A stretch of DNA of 64,000 nt from Bradyrhizobium diazoefficiens (GTDB lineage: Bacteria > Pseudomonadota > Alphaproteobacteria > Rhizobiales > Xanthobacteraceae). A program made the position numbers and the translations under genes. The DNA is taken from NCBI RefSeq assembly GCF_016616885.1, contig NZ_CP067102.1, positions 62,001-126,000 on the forward strand, in the 5' to 3' direction. Below the pieces are notes generated by a model. It saw only the letters and a program-made list of their open reading frames with translations. It had not been told where the DNA came from and ran no database searches. This document shows, in pieces, positions 25,469 to 36,724 of the stretch (position 1 is the first letter of the stretch; the number at the start of each line of letters is the position of its first letter).

Positions 25469-28400
25469 AAGCTCCCCGCCCCATCCCGGATGAAGTGCGC
25501 GCGCGACAGGCCCGTGCGTCCGATCCGGCCGCGTCGGCATTCGTGTCGGCGAATGCCGGCTCGGGCAAGACCCATGTGCTGGTGCAGCGGGTGATCCGCC
25601 TGCTGCTATCGGGCGTGCCGCCGGAAAAGATCCTTTGCATCACCTTTACCAAGGCGGCCGCGGCCAACATGGCCGAGCGCGTGTTCACCACGCTTGGACA
25701 TTGGGTGACGCTGGATGATGCGGCGCTCGACGGAGCGATCAAGGCAGTCGGCATCCCCCATCCCGACCGAAAATTGCGCCGCGAAGCGCGAAAGCTGTTT
25801 GCCTGCGCGCTGGAGACGCCGGGCGGGCTGAAAGTGCAGACCATCCACGCGCTCTGTACCCGCCTGCTCCAGCAGTTCCCGTTCGAGGCCAACGTGCCTG
25901 CGCGCTTTTCCGTGATCGACGAGCGCGACCAGACCGACATGATGGAGCGCGCCAATCTGAAGGTGTTGCTGGAGGCCGCGCGTGATCCGGAGACCGTCAC
26001 CGGCCGCGCGCTGCTGACCGCGATGGCGAGTGCCGCCGACGTCACCTTCAAGGAGGTCGTGCGCGAAGCTTGCCTGAGCCGCGACCATTTCATGGCCTGG
26101 ACTGACGATGCCGGCAACGCCGGGGCGGCGGCCGAGCAGTTGGCGGCCGTGCTGGGCGTGGATGCAAACGACCGCATCGAGGACGTCGAGACGGAGATTC
26201 TCGATGGCCCATTCCTACCGCGGTCGCGCTGGGACGACATCGCCTACGCGCTGGACGACGGCAGCAAGTCCGACAACGACCAGGCCAGCCGGCTCCGCGA
26301 GGCAAAGGCGTTTTCCGGCGCCGCACAGGTCGATGCCTATCTCGGCGTCTTCCTCACCGATGAAAAGCTGCCGCGCAAGGCCGTGCTGACCAAGAAGTTT
26401 GGCGAGCACAATCCGTCCGTCGCGCGCCTGTTCGAGAACGAAGCGTCTCGCCTCGGCGAATTGATCGAGAAGCGCCGCGCGGTCACCATGCGCGATCGCA
26501 CGGCCGCCCTGTTGCATATCGCCACGGCCGCCGCCGCAAATTACCGCCGCGAAAAACAGGAACGCGGCCTGCTCGACTACGACGATCTCATCGACAAGAC
26601 GCTGGCGATGCTCAACCGCATCTCCTCTGGATGGGTGCATTACAAGCTCGACCGCGGCGTCGATCACGTGCTGATCGACGAAGCGCAGGACACCAGCCCG
26701 CGGCAATGGGACATCGTCGCGCACATCATCTCGGAATTCACGGCCGGCGAAGGCGCGCGCGAGGGGCTGAACCGCACGGTTTTTGCGGTCGGCGACGAGA
26801 AGCAGTCGATCTTCTCGTTCCAGGGCGCAGCACCCCACGAATTCGACGCGCGCCGGCGCGAGCTGTACCGCAAATTCACCGCAGCCGGGCTGAAATTTGA
26901 CCCCGTCGCCTTCACCTATTCATTCCGCTCGGGAGCGGCGATCCTGCACTCGGTCGACCACGTCTTCCGCGAGCCCGCGATCTACAAGAGCATCCATTCG
27001 GTCGAGATCGGCCATCCCCTGCACAACGCGCTCGCCGATGCGGGCCCCAGCGTGATCGAGCTGTGGGATCTTGCCGAAGCCGATGACCGGCAGGAGATCG
27101 AGGGCTGGCGCGCGCCGTTCGACGGCGTCGCTGTCACCAGCCCCGAGGTGAAGCTTGCCCGCCGCATCCAGGCCGAGATCAAGCGGCTGGTCGAGAGCGG
27201 CACGCTGACAGGCCACGAAGGCGAGCGGCGGCCACTGCGTTACGGCGACATGCTGATCCTGGTGCGCCGGCGCGGCAATGCGTTCGACGCCGTGATCCAG
27301 GCGCTGAAGCACGCCAACGTTCCGGTCGCCGGCGCCGACCGGCTGAAGCTGACCGAGCACATTGCGATCATCGATCTGATGAACCTTGCGGACGCGCTGC
27401 TGCTGCCGCAGGACGATCTCGCGCTTGCGGTCGCGTTGAAGAGTCCGTTGTTCGGTCTCGATGACGACGATCTCTTCGCGCTTGCCCACGACCGCAAGGG
27501 ATCGCTGCGCCGTGCGCTCGGCGAGCATGCAGCTGGAAGCGAGAAGTTCGCGACCGTGCTGCGGCGCCTCGAGGCCTGCGAGACGCGCGCCCGCGAGGAG
27601 ACACCATTTGCCTTCTATGCCTGGCTGCTCGGCGGTGACGGCGGCCGCGCGCGTATCTTGCGCCGGCTCGGCCATGAGGCCAATGACGCGCTCGACGAAT
27701 TTTTGGAGCTGGCGCTGAACTGCGAGCGCAAGGCGCCGGCCTCGCTGCAGGGCTTCATGGCCTGGCTGCGCTCGGCTGACACCGAGGTAAAGCGCGACAT
27801 GGAAATCACCCGCGACGAGGTGCGGGTGATGACCGTGCATGGCGCCAAGGGTCTCGAAGCTTCGGTCGTGTTCATGGTCGACACCACATCGTCGCCTGCG
27901 GACTCGCAGCGGGTCCGGCTGATCCACGTGCCGCGCGGCAATGGCGGCGAGGTCGTGGTCTGGGCCGGGCGCAAGGCGGACGATCCCAAGCCGGTCGCCG
28001 ACGCACGCAAGGCAATGCTCGAGGAGACCGAGGACGAATATCGTCGCCTGCTCTATGTCGCGATGACGCGCGCGGCCGATCGGCTGGTCGTCGGCGGCTG
28101 CCTGCCCGGCAACATGAGAACCGTCCGCAAGCTGAGCTGGTACGATCTCATCGACACCGGGCTGACCGGCTCCGGCCTGGACAAGCAGACGATAGAAACG
28201 CCGCTCGGCAAGGTAACGCGATTCGCCCGCCCCGAGGATGTCACGGCGCTGGGCACGCCGGCGACAAGCGTGGACCAGACGATCGCGCTGCCGGACTGGC
28301 TGCGGACGCCAGCGCCGCGCGAGACCATCGACGACGATCTGGTGCGCCCGTCCGGCCAGTCCGCCGAGGAAGGCCGCACGGTGCGATCAGGCGAATCAGT

Positions 28401-28971
28401 CCAGTCACGCGCCCTGGCGCTCCAGCGCGGCACGCTGGTGCACCGGTTGCTTCAGTCGCTGCCCGACATCGCCACCGAGCGCCGGCGTGAGGCCGCGCTT
28501 GGCTTCATGACCCGCAATGCCGGCGACTGGGCTGAGGCCGATCGCGGCACGCTGGTCGACAAGGTGCTCGCGTTGATCGCCGAACCGCGCTTTGCCCCGG
28601 TGTTTGCCGAGGGCAGCCGGGCGGAGGTCGCCATCGTCGGGAAACTCGACCGGCCGGGCCGCCCGCCGGCGCTGGTGTCGGGGCAGATCGACCGGCTGGT
28701 CGTCCGTCCGGACGAGGTGCTGATCGTCGATTTCAAGACCAACCAGACCGCCCCCAAAAGTGCCGCGGAGGCCCCCGCCGCCTATGTCCGGCAGCTTGCG
28801 CTGTACCGGGCAGTGCTGGCCCGGCTTTATCCCCAAAAGCCTGTCAGAGCCGTTTTGCTCTGGACCGACACCCTTGAATATATGGAGATTTCGGCCCCCG
28901 CGCTGGACGCGGCGCTGGCATCCCTTCATGTCGGCGTGAGCGTCCTTGACCCGGCAAGGGGCCGTTCATAG
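25462..28971 (+). CDS. addA: AddA, double-strand break repair helicase-nuclease
   Basis: UvrD/RecB-type helicase and nuclease, 1169 residues. Walker A is SANAGSGKTHVL near residue 33, and the Walker B region is HVLIDEAQDTSPRQWD. Helicase motifs GDEKQSIFSFQGA and MTVHGAKGLEA follow. The C-terminal nuclease motif is VLIVDFKTNQ. The start at 25462 overlaps the addB stop, giving a stoichiometric pair. trxA follows after 69 bp. Confidence 0.96.
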   Translation: MVKAPRPIPDEVRARQARASDPAASAFVSANAGSGKTHVLVQRVIRLLLSGVPPEKILCITFTKAAAANMAERVFTTLGHWVTLDDAALDGAIKAVGIPHPDRKLRREARKLFACALETPGGLKVQTIHALCTRLLQQFPFEANVPARFSVIDERDQTDMMERANLKVLLEAARDPETVTGRALLTAMASAADVTFKEVVREACLSRDHFMAWTDDAGNAGAAAEQLAAVLGVDANDRIEDVETEILDGPFLPRSRWDDIAYALDDGSKSDNDQASRLREAKAFSGAAQVDAYLGVFLTDEKLPRKAVLTKKFGEHNPSVARLFENEASRLGELIEKRRAVTMRDRTAALLHIATAAAANYRREKQERGLLDYDDLIDKTLAMLNRISSGWVHYKLDRGVDHVLIDEAQDTSPRQWDIVAHIISEFTAGEGAREGLNRTVFAVGDEKQSIFSFQGAAPHEFDARRRELYRKFTAAGLKFDPVAFTYSFRSGAAILHSVDHVFREPAIYKSIHSVEIGHPLHNALADAGPSVIELWDLAEADDRQEIEGWRAPFDGVAVTSPEVKLARRIQAEIKRLVESGTLTGHEGERRPLRYGDMLILVRRRGNAFDAVIQALKHANVPVAGADRLKLTEHIAIIDLMNLADALLLPQDDLALAVALKSPLFGLDDDDLFALAHDRKGSLRRALGEHAAGSEKFATVLRRLEACETRAREETPFAFYAWLLGGDGGRARILRRLGHEANDALDEFLELALNCERKAPASLQGFMAWLRSADTEVKRDMEITRDEVRVMTVHGAKGLEASVVFMVDTTSSPADSQRVRLIHVPRGNGGEVVVWAGRKADDPKPVADARKAMLEETEDEYRRLLYVAMTRAADRLVVGGCLPGNMRTVRKLSWYDLIDTGLTGSGLDKQTIETPLGKVTRFARPEDVTALGTPATSVDQTIALPDWLRTPAPRETIDDDLVRPSGQSAEEGRTVRSGESVQSRALALQRGTLVHRLLQSLPDIATERRREAALGFMTRNAGDWAEADRGTLVDKVLALIAEPRFAPVFAEGSRAEVAIVGKLDRPGRPPALVSGQIDRLVVRPDEVLIVDFKTNQTAPKSAAEAPAAYVRQLALYRAVLARLYPQKPVRAVLLWTDTLEYMEISAPALDAALASLHVGVSVLDPARGRS

Positions 28972-29040
28972 GTTGACGCCATGATCCCGGGCGCGATTCC
29001 ACGTCGCGCCGATTCTCTTTCAACCGAGTGAGGTACTCCA

Positions 29041-29361
29041 ATGGCCGTTGGCAAGGTTTCCGACACCGATTTCGAAGCCGAAGTGCTCAAGGCGAACGGC
29101 CCCGTCGTCGTCGATTTCTGGGCCGAATGGTGCGGCCCCTGCCGCATGATCGCACCCGCGCTGGACGAGATCGCCGGCGCGATGGGCGACAAGGTCAAGA
29201 TCGTGAAGCTCAACGTCGACGAGAGCCCGAAGACCGCGTCGAAGTACGGCGTGATGTCGATCCCGACCCTGATGATCTTCAAGGGCGGCGAGATGGCTTC
29301 CCGCCAGGTCGGCGCGGCACCGAAGGCGAAGCTCCAGCAGTGGATCACCTCCGCGGTCTAA
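29041..29361 (+). CDS. trxA: Thioredoxin
   Basis: A 106-residue cytoplasmic disulfide reductase with the redox motif WCGPC (Cys31 and Cys34) and the cis-proline in MSIPTLMIF. Its position after addA is common in Rhizobiales. A GTGAGG ribosome site lies close upstream, and a strong terminator follows. Confidence 0.98.
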   Translation: MAVGKVSDTDFEAEVLKANGPVVVDFWAEWCGPCRMIAPALDEIAGAMGDKVKIVKLNVDESPKTASKYGVMSIPTLMIFKGGEMASRQVGAAPKAKLQQWITSAV

Positions 29362-29387
29362 GCCACGCCGCAGAAGATTTTTTCGAA

Positions 29388-29419
29388 ACGGCCGGCCGAT
29401 CGCCGGCCGTTTTATTTTT
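29388..29419 (+). terminator. Rho-independent terminator of trxA
   Basis: Arms ACGGCCGGC at 29388-29396 and its complement at 29402-29410, a 5-nt loop, then TTTATTTTT. The T tract runs into the stop codon of the convergent MarR gene. Confidence 0.88.
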
Positions 29420-29879
29420 GGTCGGCCTCATTGCCCTCGACGAGCCTCTGGAACATCGCGACCAGCCGTTTGGTGTCGGATGCCACCGGCTTGAAGAACG
29501 CGGCATCGGCATCCTCGACCGCGACCACCGCCTTGCGGGCGAGATCGCGCCCGGCCTTTGTGACCGTGATGGCCTTGGCGCGCGGGTCCTGGGGATGATC
29601 GACCCGCTGGATCAAGAGCGCCGCTTCCAGCGCGCGCAGCACCTGCGACGTTGTCATTGGATCGATACCCGAGAGCTGCGAGAGCCGCGCCTGCGTAAGC
29701 GTTTCCTCAGCGCCGAACCAGGTCGCAGTCGCCAGCAACACGAACTGGGAATGCGTCAGCTCGTAAGGCTGGAGTGCGACGCGCAAGCGACGCTGCCAGG
29801 CGTTCGATATTTTCCAGAGCAGGAAGCCCGGGCTTTCGGCAGGACCGGATAGACGGGTCGGGAGCGGCGGGTGCTTCAT
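29412..29879 (-). CDS. MarR-family transcriptional regulator
   Basis: A 155-residue winged-helix regulator: LTHSQFVLLATATWF, then LSQLSGIDPMTTSQVLRALEAALLIQRVDHPQDPRAKAITVTKAG, the classical MarR recognition helix and wing. It overlaps the SRPBCC gene by four bases and probably controls that operon through the dyad at 30326-30353. Confidence 0.92.
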   Translation of the reverse strand: MKHPPLPTRLSGPAESPGFLLWKISNAWQRRLRVALQPYELTHSQFVLLATATWFGAEETLTQARLSQLSGIDPMTTSQVLRALEAALLIQRVDHPQDPRAKAITVTKAGRDLARKAVVAVEDADAAFFKPVASDTKRLVAMFQRLVEGNEADQK

Positions 29880-30301
29880 CGCATCGCTTCCGCAAGCTTG
29901 GCGAGGCTCGCCAGCACCTCGGGAAAATCGGCGGAAACAGCTGGGCCGATCTCGGAGGCCTGCGGCCCATCGGCGTCGACGGCGTAAACGATCCGCGTGC
30001 GCGCCGGTCCAAGCGGCTCGATGCGATGGGCGACCTTGATGGCGAGATCGCCGACCCGCGTTTCGTCGATGAAGCAGACGTTCTCGCGAACATCGACCAG
30101 TTGCGAGCGCAGCGCCTCCTCGCCGGGCGGCTTCATGGTGAACCAGGTGCCGGTCGCGAACGGCCCGTCAATGTCGATCTGCTCGATGCCCGCGTTCCAG
30201 TTCTTCCACGCGGCGACATCGCGAAAGATGCTCCAGATCGTCGCTGCGGTGGCCGTCGTCTCGATGGCGTATTCGCCGCGCCAGGTATTTTCGTCGCTCA
30301 T
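29876..30301 (-). CDS. SRPBCC/START-like domain protein
   Basis: A 141-residue protein of the SRPBCC fold (polyketide cyclase/AHSA1-like), with W-x-x-F at VAAWKNWNAGIEQIDIDGPF and LVDVRENVCFIDETRVGDLAIKVAHRI. Such proteins bind hydrophobic ligands. It is the first gene of a two-gene operon with MarR, so the ligand may relate to what MarR senses. No specific reaction can be named. Confidence 0.85.
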   Translation of the reverse strand: MSDENTWRGEYAIETTATAATIWSIFRDVAAWKNWNAGIEQIDIDGPFATGTWFTMKPPGEEALRSQLVDVRENVCFIDETRVGDLAIKVAHRIEPLGPARTRIVYAVDADGPQASEIGPAVSADFPEVLASLAKLAEAMR

Positions 30302-30322
30302 GGTCGGCTCCCGCTTTAATAT

Positions 30323-30353
30323 GCGAACTTATAATAAGCGCACTTATTAAGTT
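30323..30353. promoter_or_regulatory. Candidate MarR operator
   Basis: An imperfect dyad, AACTTATAATAAG at 30326-30338 against CTTATTAAGTT at 30343-30353, 22 bp upstream of the SRPBCC start. The same stretch is a direct repeat (GCGAACTTATAA and GCGCACTTATTAA, 15 bp apart). It is strikingly AT-rich in a GC-rich region. Confidence 0.6.
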
Positions 30354-30428
30354 GTCAAGGCGCCTGGAAGGAGCCAATTCGCGCGCTTCGCGTTGAAAGG
30401 CATGTTTTGAAGTCAAAGAGCGTTCTCC

Positions 30429-31496
30429 GTGCCCTCTCCTCGCCGAGCAACCAACCGAAAGCCTGCCGCGTTGACCGCCATGGAGGCGCGCTCCGTCGAC
30501 ACCATCCCGCGCGGCAACGAGTGGCAGTACGAACCGAAATGGGATGGTTTTCGCTGCCTGCTGTCGCGCGACGGCAGCAGCATTGATCTCCGCTCGAAAT
30601 CCGGCGAGGACCTTGCGCGCTATTTCCCTGAAATCGTTGCCGCTGCGCTCAAGCTGAAGGCGGATCGCTTCACGCTCGACGGCGAGATCGTCGTGCCGCA
30701 GGGTAAGGGCTTTTCCTTCGACGCACTGCTGCAGCGGATCCATCCGGCTGCAAGCCGCGTGCAGAGGTTGTCCCGGGAAACGCCGGCGCTCTATCTCACT
30801 TTCGATCTGCTCGCCACGGCCAGGGAGAAGCAGCTTGTCAAGAAGCCGCTCAGCGAACGACGGCCGGCGCTGGAGGTTTTTGCAAAAGCCAATCTGAAGA
30901 GCGGCGGCACCTTCCGTCTCTCACCAGCGACGCCGAGCTACGCCACCGCCGAAAAATGGCTGGCGCAATCCGGCGGCGGCTCGGACGGCATCATCGCCAA
31001 GCGCGTCGACCTGCCCTATCAGGCCGGAAACCGCGACGGCATGCAGAAGGTCAAGAAGTTCCGCAGCGCCGATTGCGTCATCGGTGGCTTCCGCTATGCG
31101 ACCAACAAGATCTCGGAGCGGAACGTCGTCGGCTCGTTGCTCCTCGGGCTCTATGACGGCGAGGGCCTGCTGCACCATGTCGGCTTCACCTCGGCGATCA
31201 AAGCCGCAGAAAAGTCCGCTCTGACTGACAGGCTGGAGGCATTGATCGGCGAGCCCGGCTTCACCGGTAATGCGCCGGGCGGACCGAGCCGCTGGTCCAC
31301 CGAGCGCTCGGCGACATGGTGTCCGCTCAAGCCGAAGCTCGTGGTCGAAGTCTGCTACGACCACTTCAGCGGCGAGCGCTTCCGCCACGGCACCTCGATC
31401 CTGCGCTGGCGTCCCGACAAGGCGCCGCGGCGGTGCACGTTCGAGCAGTTGAAGCAGAAGGTGGCGGACCCCATGAAGCTGCTGAAACAGGCGTAG
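30429..31496 (+). CDS. ATP-dependent DNA ligase, LigD/LigC type
   Basis: Ligase of 355 residues. The adenylated lysine is Lys37 in YEPKWDGFR, with motif III FTLDGEIVV, motif IV SDGIIAKRVD and motif V VQKVKKF-like (MQKVKKF). An OB-fold domain follows with VCYDHFSGERFRHGTSILRWRPDK. It lacks the polymerase and phosphoesterase domains of full LigD, so it is a stand-alone LigC-like enzyme that may help end joining or base-excision repair. No ku gene is in the window. Its 3' end overlaps the convergent phosphoesterase gene. Confidence 0.9.
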   Translation: MPSPRRATNRKPAALTAMEARSVDTIPRGNEWQYEPKWDGFRCLLSRDGSSIDLRSKSGEDLARYFPEIVAAALKLKADRFTLDGEIVVPQGKGFSFDALLQRIHPAASRVQRLSRETPALYLTFDLLATAREKQLVKKPLSERRPALEVFAKANLKSGGTFRLSPATPSYATAEKWLAQSGGGSDGIIAKRVDLPYQAGNRDGMQKVKKFRSADCVIGGFRYATNKISERNVVGSLLLGLYDGEGLLHHVGFTSAIKAAEKSALTDRLEALIGEPGFTGNAPGGPSRWSTERSATWCPLKPKLVVEVCYDHFSGERFRHGTSILRWRPDKAPRRCTFEQLKQKVADPMKLLKQA

Positions 31497-32248
31497 CCCG
31501 TAGATGGCTGGCTGATCCAGCCCGTCGCGAGTGCGTTCGCCAGCTCCGGCTGATTGTTGCTGCGTGCAAGAGCGGCCATCGCTTCATGATCGTACGCGAC
31601 GTGACGAAACGTCACCTGCCATGCACCGCCAGTCAGTTCGAGAATCGCATAGCGCGCGTGCGGCGTGCCGGCTTCGACCAGATGCGGAAATGGATGCACA
31701 TCCCGATACCCGGGGCTGCCGACACTGCCGGGATTGACGATCAGGCGGCCGTCGCGAAGCCGCACGGCACGGGCAAGATGGGTGTGAGCGCAGAGGATCA
31801 GCGACTGCGTCACGCCCTGCGCGAGCTGCTCGATGCGATCGAGCGGCGACAGTGCCACGGTGCCGTCGGGATGCACGGTGTCGAGCCAATAGACCTCGTC
31901 GTTGTCGGGTGTCGCGTGACAGAGAAACACCTGCTCGCGAAACACGCGCGTTATCGGCTGCGCGCGCAGCCAGTCGAGCTGCGCGGCGTTGAGCTGCGCA
32001 TGCGCGGGGCGGTCCCACGAGCCCATCTTCTCCGGGGGACGATCGAGCAGATAGCGGTCGTGGTTGCCGAGTACATGCACGGCGTCGAGTTTCATCAGAA
32101 TCTCGATGGTGCGCCGTGCATCGAGCGGGCCACTCAGCATGTCGCCGAGATTGACGATGTCGGTGACCCCTTGCGCGCCGATATCGGCGATCACCGCCTC
32201 CAGCGCGAGGTAGTTTCCGTGGACGTCGGCAATCGCGGCAAAACGCAT
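31355..32248 (-). CDS. Metallophosphoesterase with an antisense-derived C-terminal tail
   Basis: Calcineurin-like phosphoesterase of 297 residues. Metal motifs: ADVHGN at residue 7, NLGDMLSGP, VLGNHDRY, LCHATPDND, CAHTHLARA and VNPGSVGSPG. Related proteins end near ALATGWI (about residue 246, recalled). Here the frame runs about 50 residues on into the convergent ligase gene, with 142 bp of antisense overlap. The tail (CFNCSNVHRRGAL and so on) is the reverse reading of conserved ligase codons, so it probably arose by loss of the original stop. Confidence 0.85.
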   Translation of the reverse strand: MRFAAIADVHGNYLALEAVIADIGAQGVTDIVNLGDMLSGPLDARRTIEILMKLDAVHVLGNHDRYLLDRPPEKMGSWDRPAHAQLNAAQLDWLRAQPITRVFREQVFLCHATPDNDEVYWLDTVHPDGTVALSPLDRIEQLAQGVTQSLILCAHTHLARAVRLRDGRLIVNPGSVGSPGYRDVHPFPHLVEAGTPHARYAILELTGGAWQVTFRHVAYDHEAMAALARSNNQPELANALATGWISQPSTGYACFSSFMGSATFCFNCSNVHRRGALSGRQRRIEVPWRKRSPLKWS

Positions 32249-32281
32249 TTGGCATTCCCAATCTCGTAACGACGACCCTTT

Positions 32282-33625
32282 CTATGCAGGAGGCGTGCCG
32301 TTGAGGCCGAGCACGTGGCCGGCGAGATAGAGCGAGCCGGTGATGAGGATGCGCGGCGGCACGTCGTAGGCGAGCCGCGACAAAGCGCGCAGCGCGGCCT
32401 CGATGCCGGGGGCGATTTCGACGCGCATGCCGAGGCTGCGCACGGCGTCCGCAAGACGATCCACCGGCATCGCGTTCTCGGTATCGGGAATCGGCACCGC
32501 GATGATGTGGCGAGTGAGGCCGGCGAAATTGGCCAGAAATGCCTGCGCGTCCTTGTTGGCCATCATGCCGGCAATGACGACCAGCGGCCGCGACACCCGC
32601 TCTTCGAGGTCGCCTAGCGCGGCGGCTGCGACGCGGCCGCCTTCGGCATTATGCCCGCCGTCGAGCCAGATCTCCGACCCCTGCGGGCCCCAGGAAAGCA
32701 GCTCGCCCGAGGTGAGGCGCTGCATCCGCGCCGGCCATTCGGCACTGAGGATGCCGGCCTCGAAGGCCGCCTGGTTGATCTTGAAAGTCTGGATCGCGCG
32801 CAGCGTCGCGATGGCGAGGCCGGCATTGTCGAACTGATGGCGACCGAACAGGCGCGGCGCCGTCAAATCCATCAGGCCGCGCTCGTCGGAATAGACCAGC
32901 CGCCCATGCTCGACATTGACGTGCCAGCTTTCGTTCGCGGCAAACAGCGGCGCGTGTATGCGCCTGGCCTGCGCCTCGATTGCCGCCATCGCCTCGGGCG
33001 CCTGCTCGGCGCACACCACGGGCACGCCGCGCTTGATGATCGCGGCCTTCTCGCCGGCGATCGAGGCCAGGGTCTCGCCGAGAAACTCCATGTGGTCCAT
33101 GCTGACAGGGGTGATCACGCAGGCCGCCGGGGTATCGACCACATTGGTCGAATCGAGCCGGCCGCCGAGGCCGACTTCGAGCAGCACCGCATCGGCTGGA
33201 TTTTGCGCGAACAGATGGAAGGCGGCCGCGGTCTTGAGCTCGAACACAGTCGCAGGCTCGCCGGCATTGACGCGCTCGACCTCTTCCAGCGCGGCGCGCA
33301 GCTCGTCGTCGCTGACAAGTACGCCACGGCCGACGCGGCCGAGCCGGAAACATTCGTTGATGCGGACGAGATAGGGCGACGTGTAGGCGTGGACGCGCAG
33401 GCCGGCCGCCTCCAGCGTCGCGCGCAGATAGGCAACCGTCGAGCCCTTGCCGTTGGTGCCGGCGACGTGGATCACCGGCGGCAGCTTGCGCTCGGGATGA
33501 TCGAGCCGTTCGAGCAGACGGTGCATCCGCTCGAGCCCGAGATCGATACGTTTCTGATGCAGGGCCGACAGCCGCCCGATCAATGCATCGAGCGACGGCT
33601 TTGCGCTATCAGAGGACGCGTTCAC
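32282..33625 (-). CDS. folC: Bifunctional folylpolyglutamate/dihydrofolate synthase
   Basis: Mur-ligase-like enzyme of 447 residues that adds glutamate to dihydropteroate and folates. The ATP loop [12 protein letters not shown] is near residue 56, with the family segments [30 protein letters not shown], and [13 protein letters not shown]. It overlaps accD by four bases on the same strand, the folC-accD-trp order common in Rhizobiales. Confidence 0.96.
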   Translation of the reverse strand: MNASSDSAKPSLDALIGRLSALHQKRIDLGLERMHRLLERLDHPERKLPPVIHVAGTNGKGSTVAYLRATLEAAGLRVHAYTSPYLVRINECFRLGRVGRGVLVSDDELRAALEEVERVNAGEPATVFELKTAAAFHLFAQNPADAVLLEVGLGGRLDSTNVVDTPAACVITPVSMDHMEFLGETLASIAGEKAAIIKRGVPVVCAEQAPEAMAAIEAQARRIHAPLFAANESWHVNVEHGRLVYSDERGLMDLTAPRLFGRHQFDNAGLAIATLRAIQTFKINQAAFEAGILSAEWPARMQRLTSGELLSWGPQGSEIWLDGGHNAEGGRVAAAALGDLEERVSRPLVVIAGMMANKDAQAFLANFAGLTRHIIAVPIPDTENAMPVDRLADAVRSLGMRVEIAPGIEAALRALSRLAYDVPPRILITGSLYLAGHVLGLNGTPPA

Positions 33626-34563
33626 GCGTGCGGCGCAGCCGGCGCCGTCTCAGCGGCCGATACGATCTGCGCCGGGCTGACGACAGGCTGCACCGATTTC
33701 GACGCGCCTTCCTGCGCCGGCGCCCTGGTCAGGAGGCGGCAGAGCCGCGCCAGGGTCGGACGCAATTCGTGGCGATGCACGACCATGTCGACCATGCCGT
33801 GCTCTTTCAGATATTCGGCGCGCTGAAAGCCCTCAGGCAGCTTTTCACGGATGGTCTGCTCGATCACGCGCGCGCCGGCAAAGCCGATCAGCGCGCCGGG
33901 CTCGGCGATCTGCACGTCGCCGAGCATCGCATAGGATGCGGTGACGCCGCCGGTGGTCGGGTTGGTCAGCACGACGATATAGGGCTGTTTTGCTTCGCGC
34001 AGCATCTGGACACCGACCGTGGTGCGCGGCATCTGCATCAGCGACAAGATGCCTTCCTGCATGCGCGCGCCGCCGGACGCGGCGAACACGATGAACGGCG
34101 ACTTCTTCTCAACCGCGAGCTCGAGCCCGCGCACGAGGGCTTCACCGGCAGCCATGCCGAGCGAACCACCCATGAAATCGAAATCCTGCACGGCGATGAC
34201 GACGCCGGCACCTTCGAGCTTGCCGTAGCCGACCTTGACCGCATCGTTCAGATTGGTGCGCGCGCGCGCGTCCTTGACGCGGTCGACGTATTTCTTCTCG
34301 TCGCGAAACTTCAGCGGATCGGGCGTGACGTCGGGCAAGGCCACGTCGAACCAGGTCTCGTTGTCGAAGATCGACTTGAGCCGCGCCACCGCGCCCATGC
34401 GCATGTGGTAGTTCGAGCCGGGGATGACGAACTGGTTGGCCTCGACGTCCTTGTAGAACACCAGCTGCCCGGAATCCGGGCACTTGATCCACAGATTCTC
34501 CGGCGTCTCCCGCCGCAGCATGTTGCGGATTTTCGGCCGGACCACATTGGTAAGCCAGTTCAT
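33622..34563 (-). CDS. accD: Acetyl-CoA carboxylase carboxyltransferase subunit beta
   Basis: Carboxyltransferase beta subunit, 313 residues, making malonyl-CoA. The crotonase-like core shows [20 protein letters not shown] and the oxyanion segment SGGARMQEG. The N-terminal zinc ribbon is degenerate: of the four cysteines of E. coli AccD only Cys28 remains (IKCPDSGQ), while the other positions are Ser31, Ile47 and Ser50. This is recalled as a Rhizobiales trait. Confidence 0.95.
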   Translation of the reverse strand: MNWLTNVVRPKIRNMLRRETPENLWIKCPDSGQLVFYKDVEANQFVIPGSNYHMRMGAVARLKSIFDNETWFDVALPDVTPDPLKFRDEKKYVDRVKDARARTNLNDAVKVGYGKLEGAGVVIAVQDFDFMGGSLGMAAGEALVRGLELAVEKKSPFIVFAASGGARMQEGILSLMQMPRTTVGVQMLREAKQPYIVVLTNPTTGGVTASYAMLGDVQIAEPGALIGFAGARVIEQTIREKLPEGFQRAEYLKEHGMVDMVVHRHELRPTLARLCRLLTRAPAQEGASKSVQPVVSPAQIVSAAETAPAAPHA

Positions 34564-34673
34564 GGTTTGCTCCGATGTGCGAACCCGCAGGGGATCGCCT
34601 GAAGGACTATATGGCGGCCGGGCCCCTGCCCGGCAAGCTGCCGTGTCGTCCGCCTTGGCAGCGGAACTATGGC

Positions 34674-35506
34674 CTATTCGGCCGCTTGTTTCGCGCCCTT
34701 GACGCCCTGGGCCAGCGCCGCGGTCAGCTCAGCCACGGCGTTAACGGTTTTGGCGGTTGCGCGCCCTTCGGCATCGAGACTGTTCTTGAGCGCATCGACC
34801 AGCGCGGTGCCGACCACGGCACCGTTGGCATGCGAGGCAATGGCCTGGGCGTTTTCCGGCGTGCGGATGCCGAAGCCGACGCAGACCGGCAGCTTGGTAT
34901 GGCGCTTGATGCGGGCGACCGCGCCGCTCACAGCGGTCGCGTCGGCCGCCGCCGCACCGGTGATGCCGGTGATGGCGACGTAGTAGACGAAGCCCGAGGT
35001 GTTGGCGAGCACGGCCGGCAGGCGCTTGTCGTCGGTCGTCGGCGTCGCCAGGCGGATGAAGTTGAGGCCGGCCTTCATTGCGGGCAGGCACAGCTCATCG
35101 TCTTCCTCCGGCGGCAGATCGACGATGATCAGGCCGTCGATGCCGGCGCTCTTCGCATCGACAGGGAATTTGTCGACGCCGTAGATGTAGATCGGATTGT
35201 AATAGCCCATCAGCACGATCGGCGTCGCATTGTCGTCCTTGCGGAAGTCGCGCACGAGGTCGAGCGTCTTCTTCAGCGTCATGCCGACCTTGAGCGCGCG
35301 CAAGCCCGCCGCCTGGATCGACGGACCGTCGGCCATCGGATCGGTGAAGGGCATGCCGAGCTCGATCACGTCGGCGCCCGACTTCGGCAGCGCCTTGATG
35401 ATCTCGAGCGACGTCGCCGGATCGGGATCGCCAGCCATCACAAAAGTGACGAAGGCCGAGCGGCCGACTTTTTTCAGCTCGGCGAAACGGGTGTCGATAC
35501 GCGTGG

Positions 35507-35510
<4 letters not shown>
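34674..35510 (-). CDS. trpA: Tryptophan synthase alpha chain
   Basis: TIM-barrel subunit, 278 residues, that splits indole-3-glycerol phosphate. The catalytic Glu and Asp lie in [19 protein letters not shown]. The phosphate loop region shows [14 protein letters not shown]. It overlaps trpB by four bases and is followed by accD after 110 bp. Confidence 0.97.
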
Positions 35511-36720
<1,210 letters not shown>

Positions 36721-36724
<4 letters not shown>

